Source: Clostridia bacterium (GTDB lineage Bacteria > Bacillota > Clostridia > TANB77 > CAG-508). Taken from it: a DNA stretch of 64,000 nucleotides. The position numbers and the translations under genes are program-made. The notes beneath the pieces were generated by a model that was not told the origin of the DNA, searched no databases, and saw only the letters and a list, made by a program, of their open reading frames with translations. Where the stretch lies: NCBI GenBank assembly GCA_022790975.1, contig JAAVYF010000013.1, forward strand, positions 1-64,000, in the 5' to 3' direction. Shown here in pieces: positions 56,874 to 64,000 of the stretch (the first letter of the stretch is position 1; each line of letters begins with the position of its first letter).

Positions 56874-56876
56874 AAT

Positions 56877-57410
56877 ATGAAAAAAATAATTATAAAAACG
56901 TTGAAGTTAAAAGAAATGTTAAATAACGTAAAAAATGCAGTTTCAAAAGATGAAAGAAGACCTGCATTTGGAGGAATACTTTTAGAAGCAACAGGAAAAA
57001 GATTAACAATGACAGCTTGTGATGGCTATAAACTTTTTACAAGTAGTTGTGAATTGCTAGAAGGTAGCAATTTTTCAATAATAAGTCCAGTTTTTAATAT
57101 ATTTGGAGATTTAAAAGAAAATACAATAATTGAAATAGATAATGAAGAAGAGTTTATAACTTTTGATTTTGGAAATGTAAAAATTAGCTACAAAATTATA
57201 AAAGACAATTTTATAGAATGGAGAAAATTACTTGAAAGAAAAGAAGAATTTTCAATAAGATTTAATCCAAAATTCTTGAAACAAGCACTTACAAATACAA
57301 ATGGTGCTATAGAAATGTTTTTTGCTGGAGATAGAGATGCAGTCATAATAAAAGAAATAGAAAAAGAAAATAATCAGAAATACATTCTACCGATAGCGAA
57401 ACCAAAATAA
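56877..57410 (+). CDS. Short DNA sliding-clamp (DnaN)-like protein
   Basis: 177 residues similar to the middle and last domains of the bacterial beta clamp: AVSKDERRPAFGGILLEATG and MTACDGYKLF correspond to the R-P-x-L-x-G-V-L and A-T-D-G-h-R-L motifs, and DAVIIKEIEKEN..YILPI to the C-terminal end. The normal clamp has about 370 residues in three domains; this has room for about one and a half. May form a trimeric phage clamp or modulate the host clamp (inference). Confidence 0.72.
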   Translation: MKKIIIKTLKLKEMLNNVKNAVSKDERRPAFGGILLEATGKRLTMTACDGYKLFTSSCELLEGSNFSIISPVFNIFGDLKENTIIEIDNEEEFITFDFGNVKISYKIIKDNFIEWRKLLERKEEFSIRFNPKFLKQALTNTNGAIEMFFAGDRDAVIIKEIEKENNQKYILPIAKPK

Positions 57411-57423
57411 AGAGAGGTATAAC

Positions 57424-57642
57424 ATGAAAAAAGAATATGCAATATATAAAGGTGAAAAAGAGATATTTGTTGGAACAATAGAAGAATGTATGAAACATTT
57501 TGGAGTAAGAAGAAAAACAGTTTATTATTGGGCTTGTCCAGCAAATATAAGAAGAGCTGATACTGGAGAAAGACCAGGAAGAAAAAAACGAAAGAAAGAA
57601 CGTTCAGGAGTTAAAGTAGCTGTACGTTTGTGGGAGTTGTAA
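57424..57642 (+). CDS. Small HTH-like basic phage protein
   Basis: 72 residues; FVGTIEECMKHFGVRRKTVYYWA resembles a helix-turn-helix, followed by a basic tail (RKKRKKER). Probably binds DNA. Confidence 0.65.
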   Translation: MKKEYAIYKGEKEIFVGTIEECMKHFGVRRKTVYYWACPANIRRADTGERPGRKKRKKERSGVKVAVRLWEL

Positions 57643-57643
57643 A

Positions 57644-58208
57644 ATGAAAGTAGATATTTACAATATAAATAAAAAATACAATATCATTTACGCAGATCCT
57701 CCATGGAGTTATAAAGATGTACATAGTTTCAATAAAATGCGGAGGAGGAGTAAGTAAACATTATAAAACAATGCAAAAAGAAGAAATTGAGAAGATGGGA
57801 ATTGTAATACAAAAAATAGCTGCAGAAAATTGTCTACTATTTATGTGGGCAACATTTCCTAACTTAAAGGAGGCTTTACAAGTAATAGAAAAGTGGGGAT
57901 TTACCTATAAGACTTTGGGCTTTAGTTGGATAAAAACCAATCGAAAAAATAAAAAGCCATTTTTTGGAATAGGGTTCTACACAAAATCAAATTGTGAAGT
58001 TTGTTTGATAGGTATAAAAGGAAAACCAGGACAATTGATAAAATCTAATAATGTAAGTAGTTGTATTATATCTGAAAGGCGAGAGCATAGCAGAAAACCA
58101 GATGAAGCAAGGGAAAGAATAGAAGAATTAGTTGGAGATGTTCCAAAAATTGAACTATTTGCAAGACAAGCCTATGAAAATTGGGATTGCTGGGGAAATG
58201 AGGTGTAA
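57644..58208 (+). CDS. MT-A70 adenine methyltransferase, one +1 site (57740)
   Basis: About 187 residues after skipping the C at 57740. The catalytic motif ADPPWSY lies before the site and GGGVSKHYKTM after it; both are required for an MT-A70 enzyme, which methylates adenine N6 in DNA. Start 57644 lies two bases after the previous gene. Without the shift the product ends five codons later (CGG AGG AGG AGT AAG TAA). Confidence 0.92.
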
Positions 58209-58209
58209 T

Positions 58210-58521
58210 ATGAGTGAAGAAGAAAAGAAAGCAATTGTATATATTAACAAAGATTTAGAAAAAGCAATATATTTAGACTTGCAAATTGTAAATACTGATA
58301 GATTTAGTATAGAAACAATATTAAATCTAATAGAAAAACAACAAAAAGAAAATGAAGAACTAAAAAATAAATTAGATATAGCTAATAAGATTATAGCTGA
58401 AATGGTAGAATACATTGATATTGAAAAAATGGATTTTCAATGTTCTTCATTATGTGTAAGACCAGGTTGTGAAATCAATTGTATTCAAGAATATTTTAGA
58501 AAGAAGGTAGAAGAACATTAA
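58210..58521 (+). CDS. Phage coiled-coil protein with C-terminal cysteines
   Basis: 103 residues from the ATG after GAGGTG: a heptad-like region (NLIEKQQKENEELKNKLDIANKII) and four cysteines near the end. Confidence 0.65.
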   Translation: MSEEEKKAIVYINKDLEKAIYLDLQIVNTDRFSIETILNLIEKQQKENEELKNKLDIANKIIAEMVEYIDIEKMDFQCSSLCVRPGCEINCIQEYFRKKVEEH

Positions 58522-58774
58522 AGATAAAGTATATTTTTTAAAACAAAACAAATATATCAGATTAAAGATAGATAGACCAGCAATGTCTTTTAGAGCTAGT
58601 ATAGCAATTAATAAATATTATTTTGATGAAAAAGAAAACAGATATTATGAAATAAATTTTGAAACATTCTCCCCTTATGATTATAAAGATGAAGAAGAGG
58701 CATTAGAGAAAGCAAAGGAATGGTTAAATAATGAATTTAAAAATTTTCAAGCAGGATTAGTAGAGAAAGTTTAA
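58517..58774 (+). CDS. Small phage protein, possible ATT start
   Basis: The first ATG is at 58583 (63 residues), without a good ribosome site. The frame is open and protein-like upstream to ATT 58517 (KDKVYFLKQNKYIRLKIDRP), which has AGAAGG ten bases before it and overlaps the previous stop. Length would be 85 residues. Function unknown. Confidence 0.5.
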   Translation: MKDKVYFLKQNKYIRLKIDRPAMSFRASIAINKYYFDEKENRYYEINFETFSPYDYKDEEEALEKAKEWLNNEFKNFQAGLVEKV

Positions 58775-58802
58775 TAAATGAATAAATGTAAATAATACTA
58801 AC

Positions 58803-59021
58803 ATGGGAAATGAAGAAATATTGAATCTTTGGAAAAAAGGAATTTCAAAAACTGTAATAGCTAAAGAATACCAAAGAGCTTATAACCAAAGAATTAAAGC
58901 AATAAGGTCAGAGCTAGTAAATAGACATTGGGGTAATTTTATAAGTTATAGAGAAGCTTTGGCAGTAGTTGAAAAAGTAATATATAAGGAAGTGATTAAA
59001 AATGATAAGAACAACAAATGA
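58803..59021 (+). CDS. Small phage protein, HTH-like
   Basis: 72 residues, ILNLWKKGISKTVIAKEYQRAYNQRI suggests a helix-turn-helix. Overlaps the next gene by 20 bases. Confidence 0.6.
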   Translation: MGNEEILNLWKKGISKTVIAKEYQRAYNQRIKAIRSELVNRHWGNFISYREALAVVEKVIYKEVIKNDKNNK

Positions 59022-59301
59022 AGCATGGATAAATGATAAATATTATTATGAAGTAGGATTCTTAAGAGCAAAAGACTGTAACAATGATAAGACTAATTTC
59101 AAAAAATCATTACAAGAAGAATTAGGAGAAAATATAGAACTCATTACAGATATACAAGAAGGTTATTATAGAATACAAAAATCGGATTTTTTTGCTAGTA
59201 GTGAATATGGAGAATACTGTTATATGCCTTGTGAAAAAGGAAAAGGAGCAACATTATATTATTTTGCAGCTTATGAATTAGTAAAGGAGAACCAGATATG
59301 A
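59002..59301 (+). CDS. Phage protein, unknown
   Basis: 99 residues, alpha/beta, aromatic-rich. Ribosome site AAGGAAG inside the previous gene. Confidence 0.6.
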   Translation: MIRTTNEAWINDKYYYEVGFLRAKDCNNDKTNFKKSLQEELGENIELITDIQEGYYRIQKSDFFASSEYGEYCYMPCEKGKGATLYYFAAYELVKENQI

Positions 59302-59567
59302 GTTATAAAGATTTAACAAATGCTAACAAAGCTTTACATTATATAAATGGAACAAAACTTGAAGCTCTAACGCAAAAAATAGCTAGAAATAACACATCAG
59401 GATTTAAAGGAGTAAGAGTTAAAAAAGTTAAAGGAATTTTTTATTGGGAAGCCAATATACAATTAGCTAAAAAAAGATATTCTAAAATATTTAAAACAAA
59501 AGAGGAGGCAATAAAATGGAGAAGAGAAAAAGAAAAGGAATTATATTATCCATTATTGACAAATTAA
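59298..59567 (+). CDS. AP2-domain DNA-binding phage protein
   Basis: 89 residues with an AP2/ERF-like module: SGFKGVRVKKVKGIFYWEANI..KRYSKIFKTKEEAIKWRREKE. In phages this domain usually accompanies homing endonucleases; here it stands alone. Overlaps both neighbours. Confidence 0.82.
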   Translation: MSYKDLTNANKALHYINGTKLEALTQKIARNNTSGFKGVRVKKVKGIFYWEANIQLAKKRYSKIFKTKEEAIKWRREKEKELYYPLLTN

Positions 59568-59686
59568 GAGATTTATTGAGTCTACATTGTCCAGAGTGTA
59601 ATGGAAGAATGAAAAGTGAATTTTGGGATATAGAAACAGATAATTTAGTTTATAAATGCACAAAATGTGGAAAGGAATGGTTTTAA
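59516..59686 (+). CDS. Zinc-ribbon mini-protein
   Basis: 56 residues: basic N-terminus, hydrophobic helix, then CPECNG..KCTKCGKEW ribbon. Overlaps the AP2 gene by 52 bases in another frame; ribosome site GAGG inside that gene. Confidence 0.6.
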   Translation: MEKRKRKGIILSIIDKLRDLLSLHCPECNGRMKSEFWDIETDNLVYKCTKCGKEWF

Positions 59687-59875
59687 ATGAATAAAGAACT
59701 AGAAGAGGCAAGAAGTATATTGGAAAAAGAAAAAAGTAATATAAATAATTTAATAGAATATTATACTTTTGAAGATTTAGATTATGCTAAAAAATACAGA
59801 ATGGAAGATTTCAAGAAAGCTATAGAAATAGTATTAAATGAATTAGATGCAATAGAAAAATATTTTAGAAAATAA
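59687..59875 (+). CDS. Small helical phage protein
   Basis: 62 residues, charged helix, starting immediately after the previous stop. Confidence 0.55.
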   Translation: MNKELEEARSILEKEKSNINNLIEYYTFEDLDYAKKYRMEDFKKAIEIVLNELDAIEKYFRK

Positions 59876-59960
59876 ATTAGAAAAACAGCTTACGAGAATT
59901 GATTTTAAGCTATTTTAAAAACAAATCAATATAGTTTATATAGTGAAAAAGGAGTAACAA

Positions 59961-60146
59961 ATGGAATTACCAAAGAATTTTACAAAAAGAGGAAAAAAAT
60001 ATAGATTAGTAAAAGAATATAAATATTATGGCCTATATGAAGAGGAGAAAACAAAGTTTAGAGAATGTTTTGACGCATTTGATTTAGGAATTATGAAAAA
60101 GATACCAGGACCAGAAGTTTATTTAAATAAAATACCAGTTATTTAG
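59961..60146 (+). CDS. Small phage protein, unknown
   Basis: 61 residues, basic, beta-rich start (KYRLVKEYKYYGLYEE), ribosome site AAGGAG. Confidence 0.6.
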   Translation: MELPKNFTKRGKKYRLVKEYKYYGLYEEEKTKFRECFDAFDLGIMKKIPGPEVYLNKIPVI

Positions 60147-60164
60147 TTAGGAGGTACATAAGAA

Positions 60165-60596
60165 ATGAATATTAAAGAAGAAAAACTTGAAGAGGCAAAA
60201 CAAGAATTAAGAGAATATAGAGATAATATTAAATACATAGAAGAAAAGCAAAATGACGCTGAAGAATTGAGAATAAGAATTACAAATACGTCATCAAAGT
60301 TAAGTGGAATGCCAAGTGGAAAAGGAGATAATCCTGATAAAGCACCATTCGAAGAAAGTTTAGATAAGATTCATCAAATAGAAGTAGATTGTAATGAAAA
60401 GTTAAAAGAACTATTAATAAAGAAATTTGTAGTTGAAAATAAAATAGAACAATTAGAGCAACCGTATAAAAGTATATTATATTTGAAATATATAAGAGGA
60501 ATAAATTTATATAAAGTATCAGAAGAATTAAATTATAGTTATAGGCATATAAAAAATTTACATCAAGAAGCAATAGAAAAATATGCAAGTTTATAA
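60165..60596 (+). CDS. DUF1492/ArpU-type late transcription regulator
   Basis: 143 residues: N-terminal helix pair, then a sigma region-4-like C-terminus (LEQPYKSILYLKYIRGINLYKVSEELNYSYRHIKNLHQEAIEKY). Such proteins sit at the end of phage early operons and activate late genes. A roughly 190-base gap with no gene follows, a likely site of the late promoter. Confidence 0.85.
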   Translation: MNIKEEKLEEAKQELREYRDNIKYIEEKQNDAEELRIRITNTSSKLSGMPSGKGDNPDKAPFEESLDKIHQIEVDCNEKLKELLIKKFVVENKIEQLEQPYKSILYLKYIRGINLYKVSEELNYSYRHIKNLHQEAIEKYASL

Positions 60597-60790
60597 AATA
60601 TTGCCCCTTATTTCCTTTAATTGCCCCTTTAAAATATGATATAAATATAATAGAACTATTTACAAAAAGTACACAAAAAGCATTTAGGAAACCTAATTCA
60701 CAAACCTAGATTGTTTTTTATCAGTTACTAACTTTAATATATAAATAGATTATATCAATTTTGGTATAGTCTATTTTTTATGGAGAAAAT

Positions 60791-61048
60791 ATGGAATGTT
60801 TGATAACAAATGAAGTATGTCCGAAGAATAATAAAAAATGTAAAATATGCAAATTAAGCGATTGTCAAAATACATTTAAAATTATTGAGGAGGCAGAGAA
60901 AATGTGGTTTAAGACAGAAGAACAGAAGTTTCAAGAAGAAATTGGTAAAGAATACCCAGAGTGTAAAGGATGTTCTTTTTTAGTTAAGAGAAATGATAAT
61001 AAAGTATATTGCTTTTATAGAGTAAAAGAAAGGTGTATATTGAAATGA
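60791..61048 (+). CDS. Cysteine-rich phage protein
   Basis: 85 residues with nine cysteines (NEVCPKNNKKCKICKLSDC, ECKGCSF, ERCILK), likely metal-binding. First gene after the late-region gap. Confidence 0.6.
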   Translation: MECLITNEVCPKNNKKCKICKLSDCQNTFKIIEEAEKMWFKTEEQKFQEEIGKEYPECKGCSFLVKRNDNKVYCFYRVKERCILK

Positions 61049-61203
61049 AAAATATAACTGTTTTAGATAAGATAAGTAACTTAATAGAAAAAACGAATTA
61101 TAAAACAGCATATATAGAAATACAAACAGATAAAGAGAAATATACACTAGAACTAGAAAAAAGAAATCCAATAGGATTTAGGAGTAAATTAGATGAACAT
61201 TAA
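61045..61203 (+). CDS. Small phage protein, unknown
   Basis: 52 residues, overlapping both neighbours by a few bases; ribosome site AAAGGTG lies inside the upstream gene. Confidence 0.55.
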   Translation: MKNITVLDKISNLIEKTNYKTAYIEIQTDKEKYTLELEKRNPIGFRSKLDEH

Positions 61204-61486
61204 TCAAAACATAAATAAATTATTATATGCTTTAAGTCAAAAAGGACAATTCTATAAAATAAATAGTTTTCAATTTTATAACGAAAAGAATAACAAGTAT
61301 TGTACAAAGTATCAAGTATTAAAAAGAGAACTTGTACCAATAGATGTAGATATAGAATTAGATCTAGAAGAAATTGAATACGAAGAAAAATACAAAGTAG
61401 ATTATGTATGTTATAGCAAAATAGAAATGATGGAATATTTAGCAGATGAATATAAAGAGATAGGAAGTGAGGCAGATGGAAGATGA
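61193..61486 (+). CDS. Phage protein, unknown
   Basis: 97 residues, acidic middle part (DVDIELDLEEIEYEE). Ribosome site AGGAG. Overlaps the small terminase start. Confidence 0.6.
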   Translation: MNINQNINKLLYALSQKGQFYKINSFQFYNEKNNKYCTKYQVLKRELVPIDVDIELDLEEIEYEEKYKVDYVCYSKIEMMEYLADEYKEIGSEADGR

Positions 61487-61883
61487 AAAAGTAAAAGAAT
61501 ATGATAAATTAACAGAAAAGCAGAAGAGGTTTATTGATTTTTATATAGAAACAGCTAATGCAACTGAAAGTGCTAAAAGAGCAGGTTATAGTGAAAAGAC
61601 GGCTAAAAATATAGGAGCAGAAAACTTAACAAAACTTAACTTTTTCATTCAAGAGAGATTACAACAATTAGAAAATAATAGAATAGCATCTGCTGATGAA
61701 GTTTTAAAGTATTTTACAAAAGTAATGCGTGGAGAAGAAAAAGACCAATTTGGATTAGATGCAGCGTTGAAAGATAGAAATTTTGCTGCTAAATGTTTAG
61801 CTCAAAGGCATGGATTATTAATTGATAAAAAAGAAGTGTCTGGTGGTTATACAGTAGAGTTAGTAGATGATGTAAATGAATAA
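61476..61883 (+). CDS. Terminase small subunit
   Basis: 135 residues, terminase_2-type: LTEKQKRFIDFYIETANATESAKRAGYSEKTAKNIGAENL, a DNA-binding helix-turn-helix, then an oligomerisation region. Recognises the phage packaging site. ATG 61476 chosen by ribosome-site spacing (GGAAG). Confidence 0.9.
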   Translation: MEDEKVKEYDKLTEKQKRFIDFYIETANATESAKRAGYSEKTAKNIGAENLTKLNFFIQERLQQLENNRIASADEVLKYFTKVMRGEEKDQFGLDAALKDRNFAAKCLAQRHGLLIDKKEVSGGYTVELVDDVNE

Positions 61884-63196
61884 GATAAGGATGAGTTTAC
61901 AAGAACAAATTGGGAAAGGATATGCTACATTTTGGAACTTTAAGGGTGACGAAGTAATTTTGATGCGGTAGTAAAGGTAGTAAAAAATCAAAAACTATTG
62001 CATTAAGATGGATGTATTTATTAAAGAAATATCCTAGAGCTTGTTTATTGGCTACAAGAGACACTGCAGCAACATTAAAAGACAGTGTTTACGCTGACTT
62101 AAAATGGGCATGTAAAAAATTGAAATTAGATAAAGAATGGGATTTTAAATTAAGTCCATTAGAAGCAACAAATAAAAGAACAGGACAAAAGATTTTTTTT
62201 AGAGGGTTAGATGATTGGCAAAAGATAGCATCTATAACTATAGATGATCCTGATTTGGTATTATGTTTTGAGTGGTTTGAAGAAGCATTCGAGATAATAA
62301 AAGAAGAAACATACAATAATACAAGAATGTGTTCAAGAGGATTACTTCCAGATGGATACTTTAGACAAACAGTTGCAAGTTTCAATCCTTGGAGCAATCA
62401 ACATTTTATAGTTAAAAAATTAACTCAAAGATTAACTCCAGATGAAAAAATATTAAGTGAAAAAGGAAAACAAGAATTAATAATTGAAGAAGAACAAGAA
62501 TTTGAATATTTAGGAGAACAAGTAAAAGAAAAAACAAGTCAATTATTAATGATTACTAATTATAAACTTAATGAGTTCTTAGATAAAAAAGACTATGCAG
62601 CATACGAGAAAATGCGTAAAGAAGATTATGAAAGATATAAAACTGCTGGACTAGGTATGCCAGGTATTGCACTAGGATTAATATTTAAGAAATGGCGTAT
62701 TGAAGATACGGAGAAATATAAAAATACATTTGAATTGATAAGAAGAGGTTTAGACTTTGGATATAGTTCAGACCCTTCTTGTTTTTTGCAATTTAGTGTG
62801 GATTCTAAAATTAAAAAGATATATGTATTTGATGAATTTAGTGCTTGTGAGCTAGATAATGAACAATTAGCAAATGCAATAAGACCAAGAATACCAGCTT
62901 ACGCACTAATTAAAGCAGATAGCGCAGAACCGAAATCTATAGCAGAACTTAACAAATACTCAATAAATGCAATACCAGCACTAAAAGGACCAGACAGTGT
63001 GCTACATGGTATTAAATGGCTACAAGGATATGAAATTATAGTAGATCCTAAATGTAAAGGATTAATTGAGGAATTGGGACTATATAGATGGAAAGTTGAT
63101 AAATATGGAAATCCATTAGAAATTCCAGAAGATAAAAACAATCATAGAATAGATGCTCTTCGTTATGGAAGTGATGATTTATATTTAGCAAGTTAG
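61876..63196 (+). CDS. Terminase large subunit, one +1 site (61966)
   Basis: About 439 residues after skipping the C at 61966. Start MNKIRMSLQEQIGKGYATFW overlaps the small subunit; at the site EVILM is followed by GSKGSKKSKTIAL, the ATPase P-loop, in the +1 frame. In the zero frame CGG is followed at once by TAG TAA. Then come the Walker B-like LVLCFEWFEEA, coupling motif VASFNPWS and a nuclease domain with RRGLDFGY, FDEF and HRIDALRYG. It packages DNA into heads. An essential phage gene carrying the shift shows that it must be tolerated. Confidence 0.95.
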
Positions 63197-63205
63197 GAGG
63201 AAAAA

Positions 63206-64000
63206 ATGGCAATACAAAGTCAAATAATTAAAGAATTAATAACAAACTTCAATATGTCAGAAATAAAAAGGAAAATGCTTGAAGGAGAAAGATATTTTAG
63301 AAATCAGAATGATATATTAAAAAAAGATTTAAAATCATACAAAATATACGATAAAAACACAGGTAATATAGTAACTAAAACTAATGAGAATAAATCAGAC
63401 CAACATTTGCCTCATGGTTTTTATCCTAAGCAAGTAAATCAAAAAAAAGCTTATGTATGTAGTAAACCTATAACTATTACATATATTTCGCCAGTTAACG
63501 AGGACAAAGACGAAACAACCAAAAAAGCAGAAAAGAAAATAACCAATATGATATGGAACATTTTAGGGACTAACTTTGAAAAACTTATAAAAAATAGATT
63601 AAAAGAAGCAAGTAATAAAGGAAGAAGTTGGGTACATCCTGATTATATTGAAGGAAAATTTGTTTTAAAGAAGTTACCTAGTGAAGAATGTATTCCTATT
63701 TATGATAACGAAACACAAACATATTTAATAGCCTTTATTCATTTTTACACTATTCAAGATTTAACGGGAGAAAAGCCAAAAGATAGAATTTATGTAGAGT
63801 ATTGGGATAAAAACGAAGTTAGATATTATATTGAAACTAAAGTAGGAGATACTACAGTATATTTAGAAGATGTTACAAGACCTAGACCAGAATGTCATTG
63901 GTATAGAGAAATATATGATAATGCTTTAAATAATTTGAAAAAAGTAGAAAAGCATAGTTGGGGTAGAGTTCCTTTTATAGAAATTGAAAACAACGAAGAA
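63206..64000 (+). CDS. Portal protein (SPP1 gp6-like), 5' part
   Basis: 265 residues visible, open at the window end. KRKMLEGERYFRNQNDILKK, ADQ-like LPHGFYPKQVNQKKAYVCSKPITI and GRSWVHPDYIEGKFVLKKLPSEECIPIYD match the SPP1-type portal family. Ribosome site AGGAGG. The position after the large terminase is standard. Confidence 0.9.
   Translation, partial: MAIQSQIIKELITNFNMSEIKRKMLEGERYFRNQNDILKKDLKSYKIYDKNTGNIVTKTNENKSDQHLPHGFYPKQVNQKKAYVCSKPITITYISPVNEDKDETTKKAEKKITNMIWNILGTNFEKLIKNRLKEASNKGRSWVHPDYIEGKFVLKKLPSEECIPIYDNETQTYLIAFIHFYTIQDLTGEKPKDRIYVEYWDKNEVRYYIETKVGDTTVYLEDVTRPRPECHWYREIYDNALNNLKKVEKHSWGRVPFIEIENNEE

Noticed and set aside
57717..58208. MT-A70 gene starting at the ATG at 57717
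   Set aside because: That start is out of frame with the DPPW motif; the true start is 57644 with the shift at 57740.

Overview
The window looks like a chromosome segment of an uncultured, strongly AT-rich, spore-forming anaerobic Firmicute, most likely a gut Clostridia lineage. The basis is SpoIIID, YunB, a DUF3794/LysM spore-coat type protein, a cotJABC operon, AdhE, an ECF folate transporter, veg, an L20-type infC leader and teichoic-acid type enzymes. The taxonomic placement is inference.

Layout. 1-9.1 kb: 3' part of mfd, an rRNA methyltransferase, a DUF4364 protein, maf, a WG-repeat protein, an HI0933-type flavoprotein and a YigZ protein. 9.2-17.7 kb: a coiled-coil protein, an ECF sigma factor coupled to a beta-propeller protein, then the sporulation-linked genes spoIIID, veg, SPOCS/LysM and yunB. 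17.9-27.0 kb: an envelope-polymer cluster (membrane protein, sulfatase-type transferase, a YidC-like/glycerophosphotransferase fusion, a phosphatase/nucleotidyltransferase/racemase fusion) and an M29 aminopeptidase. 27.3-29.1 kb: infC-rpmI-rplT and tRNA-Gly(UCC). 29.4-32.2 kb: an acquired-looking island (two small genes, a patatin, a radical SAM protein). 32.5-34.6 kb: THF riboswitch and folT-ecfA-ecfT. 35-44.7 kb: adhE, a kinase-like protein, a TM2 protein, a lipoprotein and gatCAB. 45.3-46.1 kb: cotJA, cotJB and a cotJC cut off after about 81 codons. From about 46.1 kb to the window end: a prophage reading serine recombinase, lysogeny switch, antirepressor, replication and DNA-modification genes, many small genes, late activator, small and large terminase, and portal.

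Main observation. In host and prophage genes every in-frame CGG codon I found (13 sites in 10 genes) coincides with a point where the protein continues in the +1 frame: the C is skipped and GGN is read as glycine. Several sites lie in invariant motifs (the GatA glycine-serine loop, the FAD GxGxxG, YigZ GEPSGTAG, the terminase P-loop), and family-length proteins appear only when the shift is made. Genes that use CGG as ordinary arginine are confined to two acquired-looking patches (14.5 kb and 29.4-31.2 kb). This suggests CGG is not decoded as Arg in this lineage and triggers +1 frameshifting (or four-base CGGN decoding), and that the resident phage has adapted to it. A sequencing artefact is the main alternative and can be tested from reads.

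Second main observation. The prophage splits cotJC with its recombinase next to the junction, the architecture of skin-like elements that excise during sporulation to restore a mother-cell gene.
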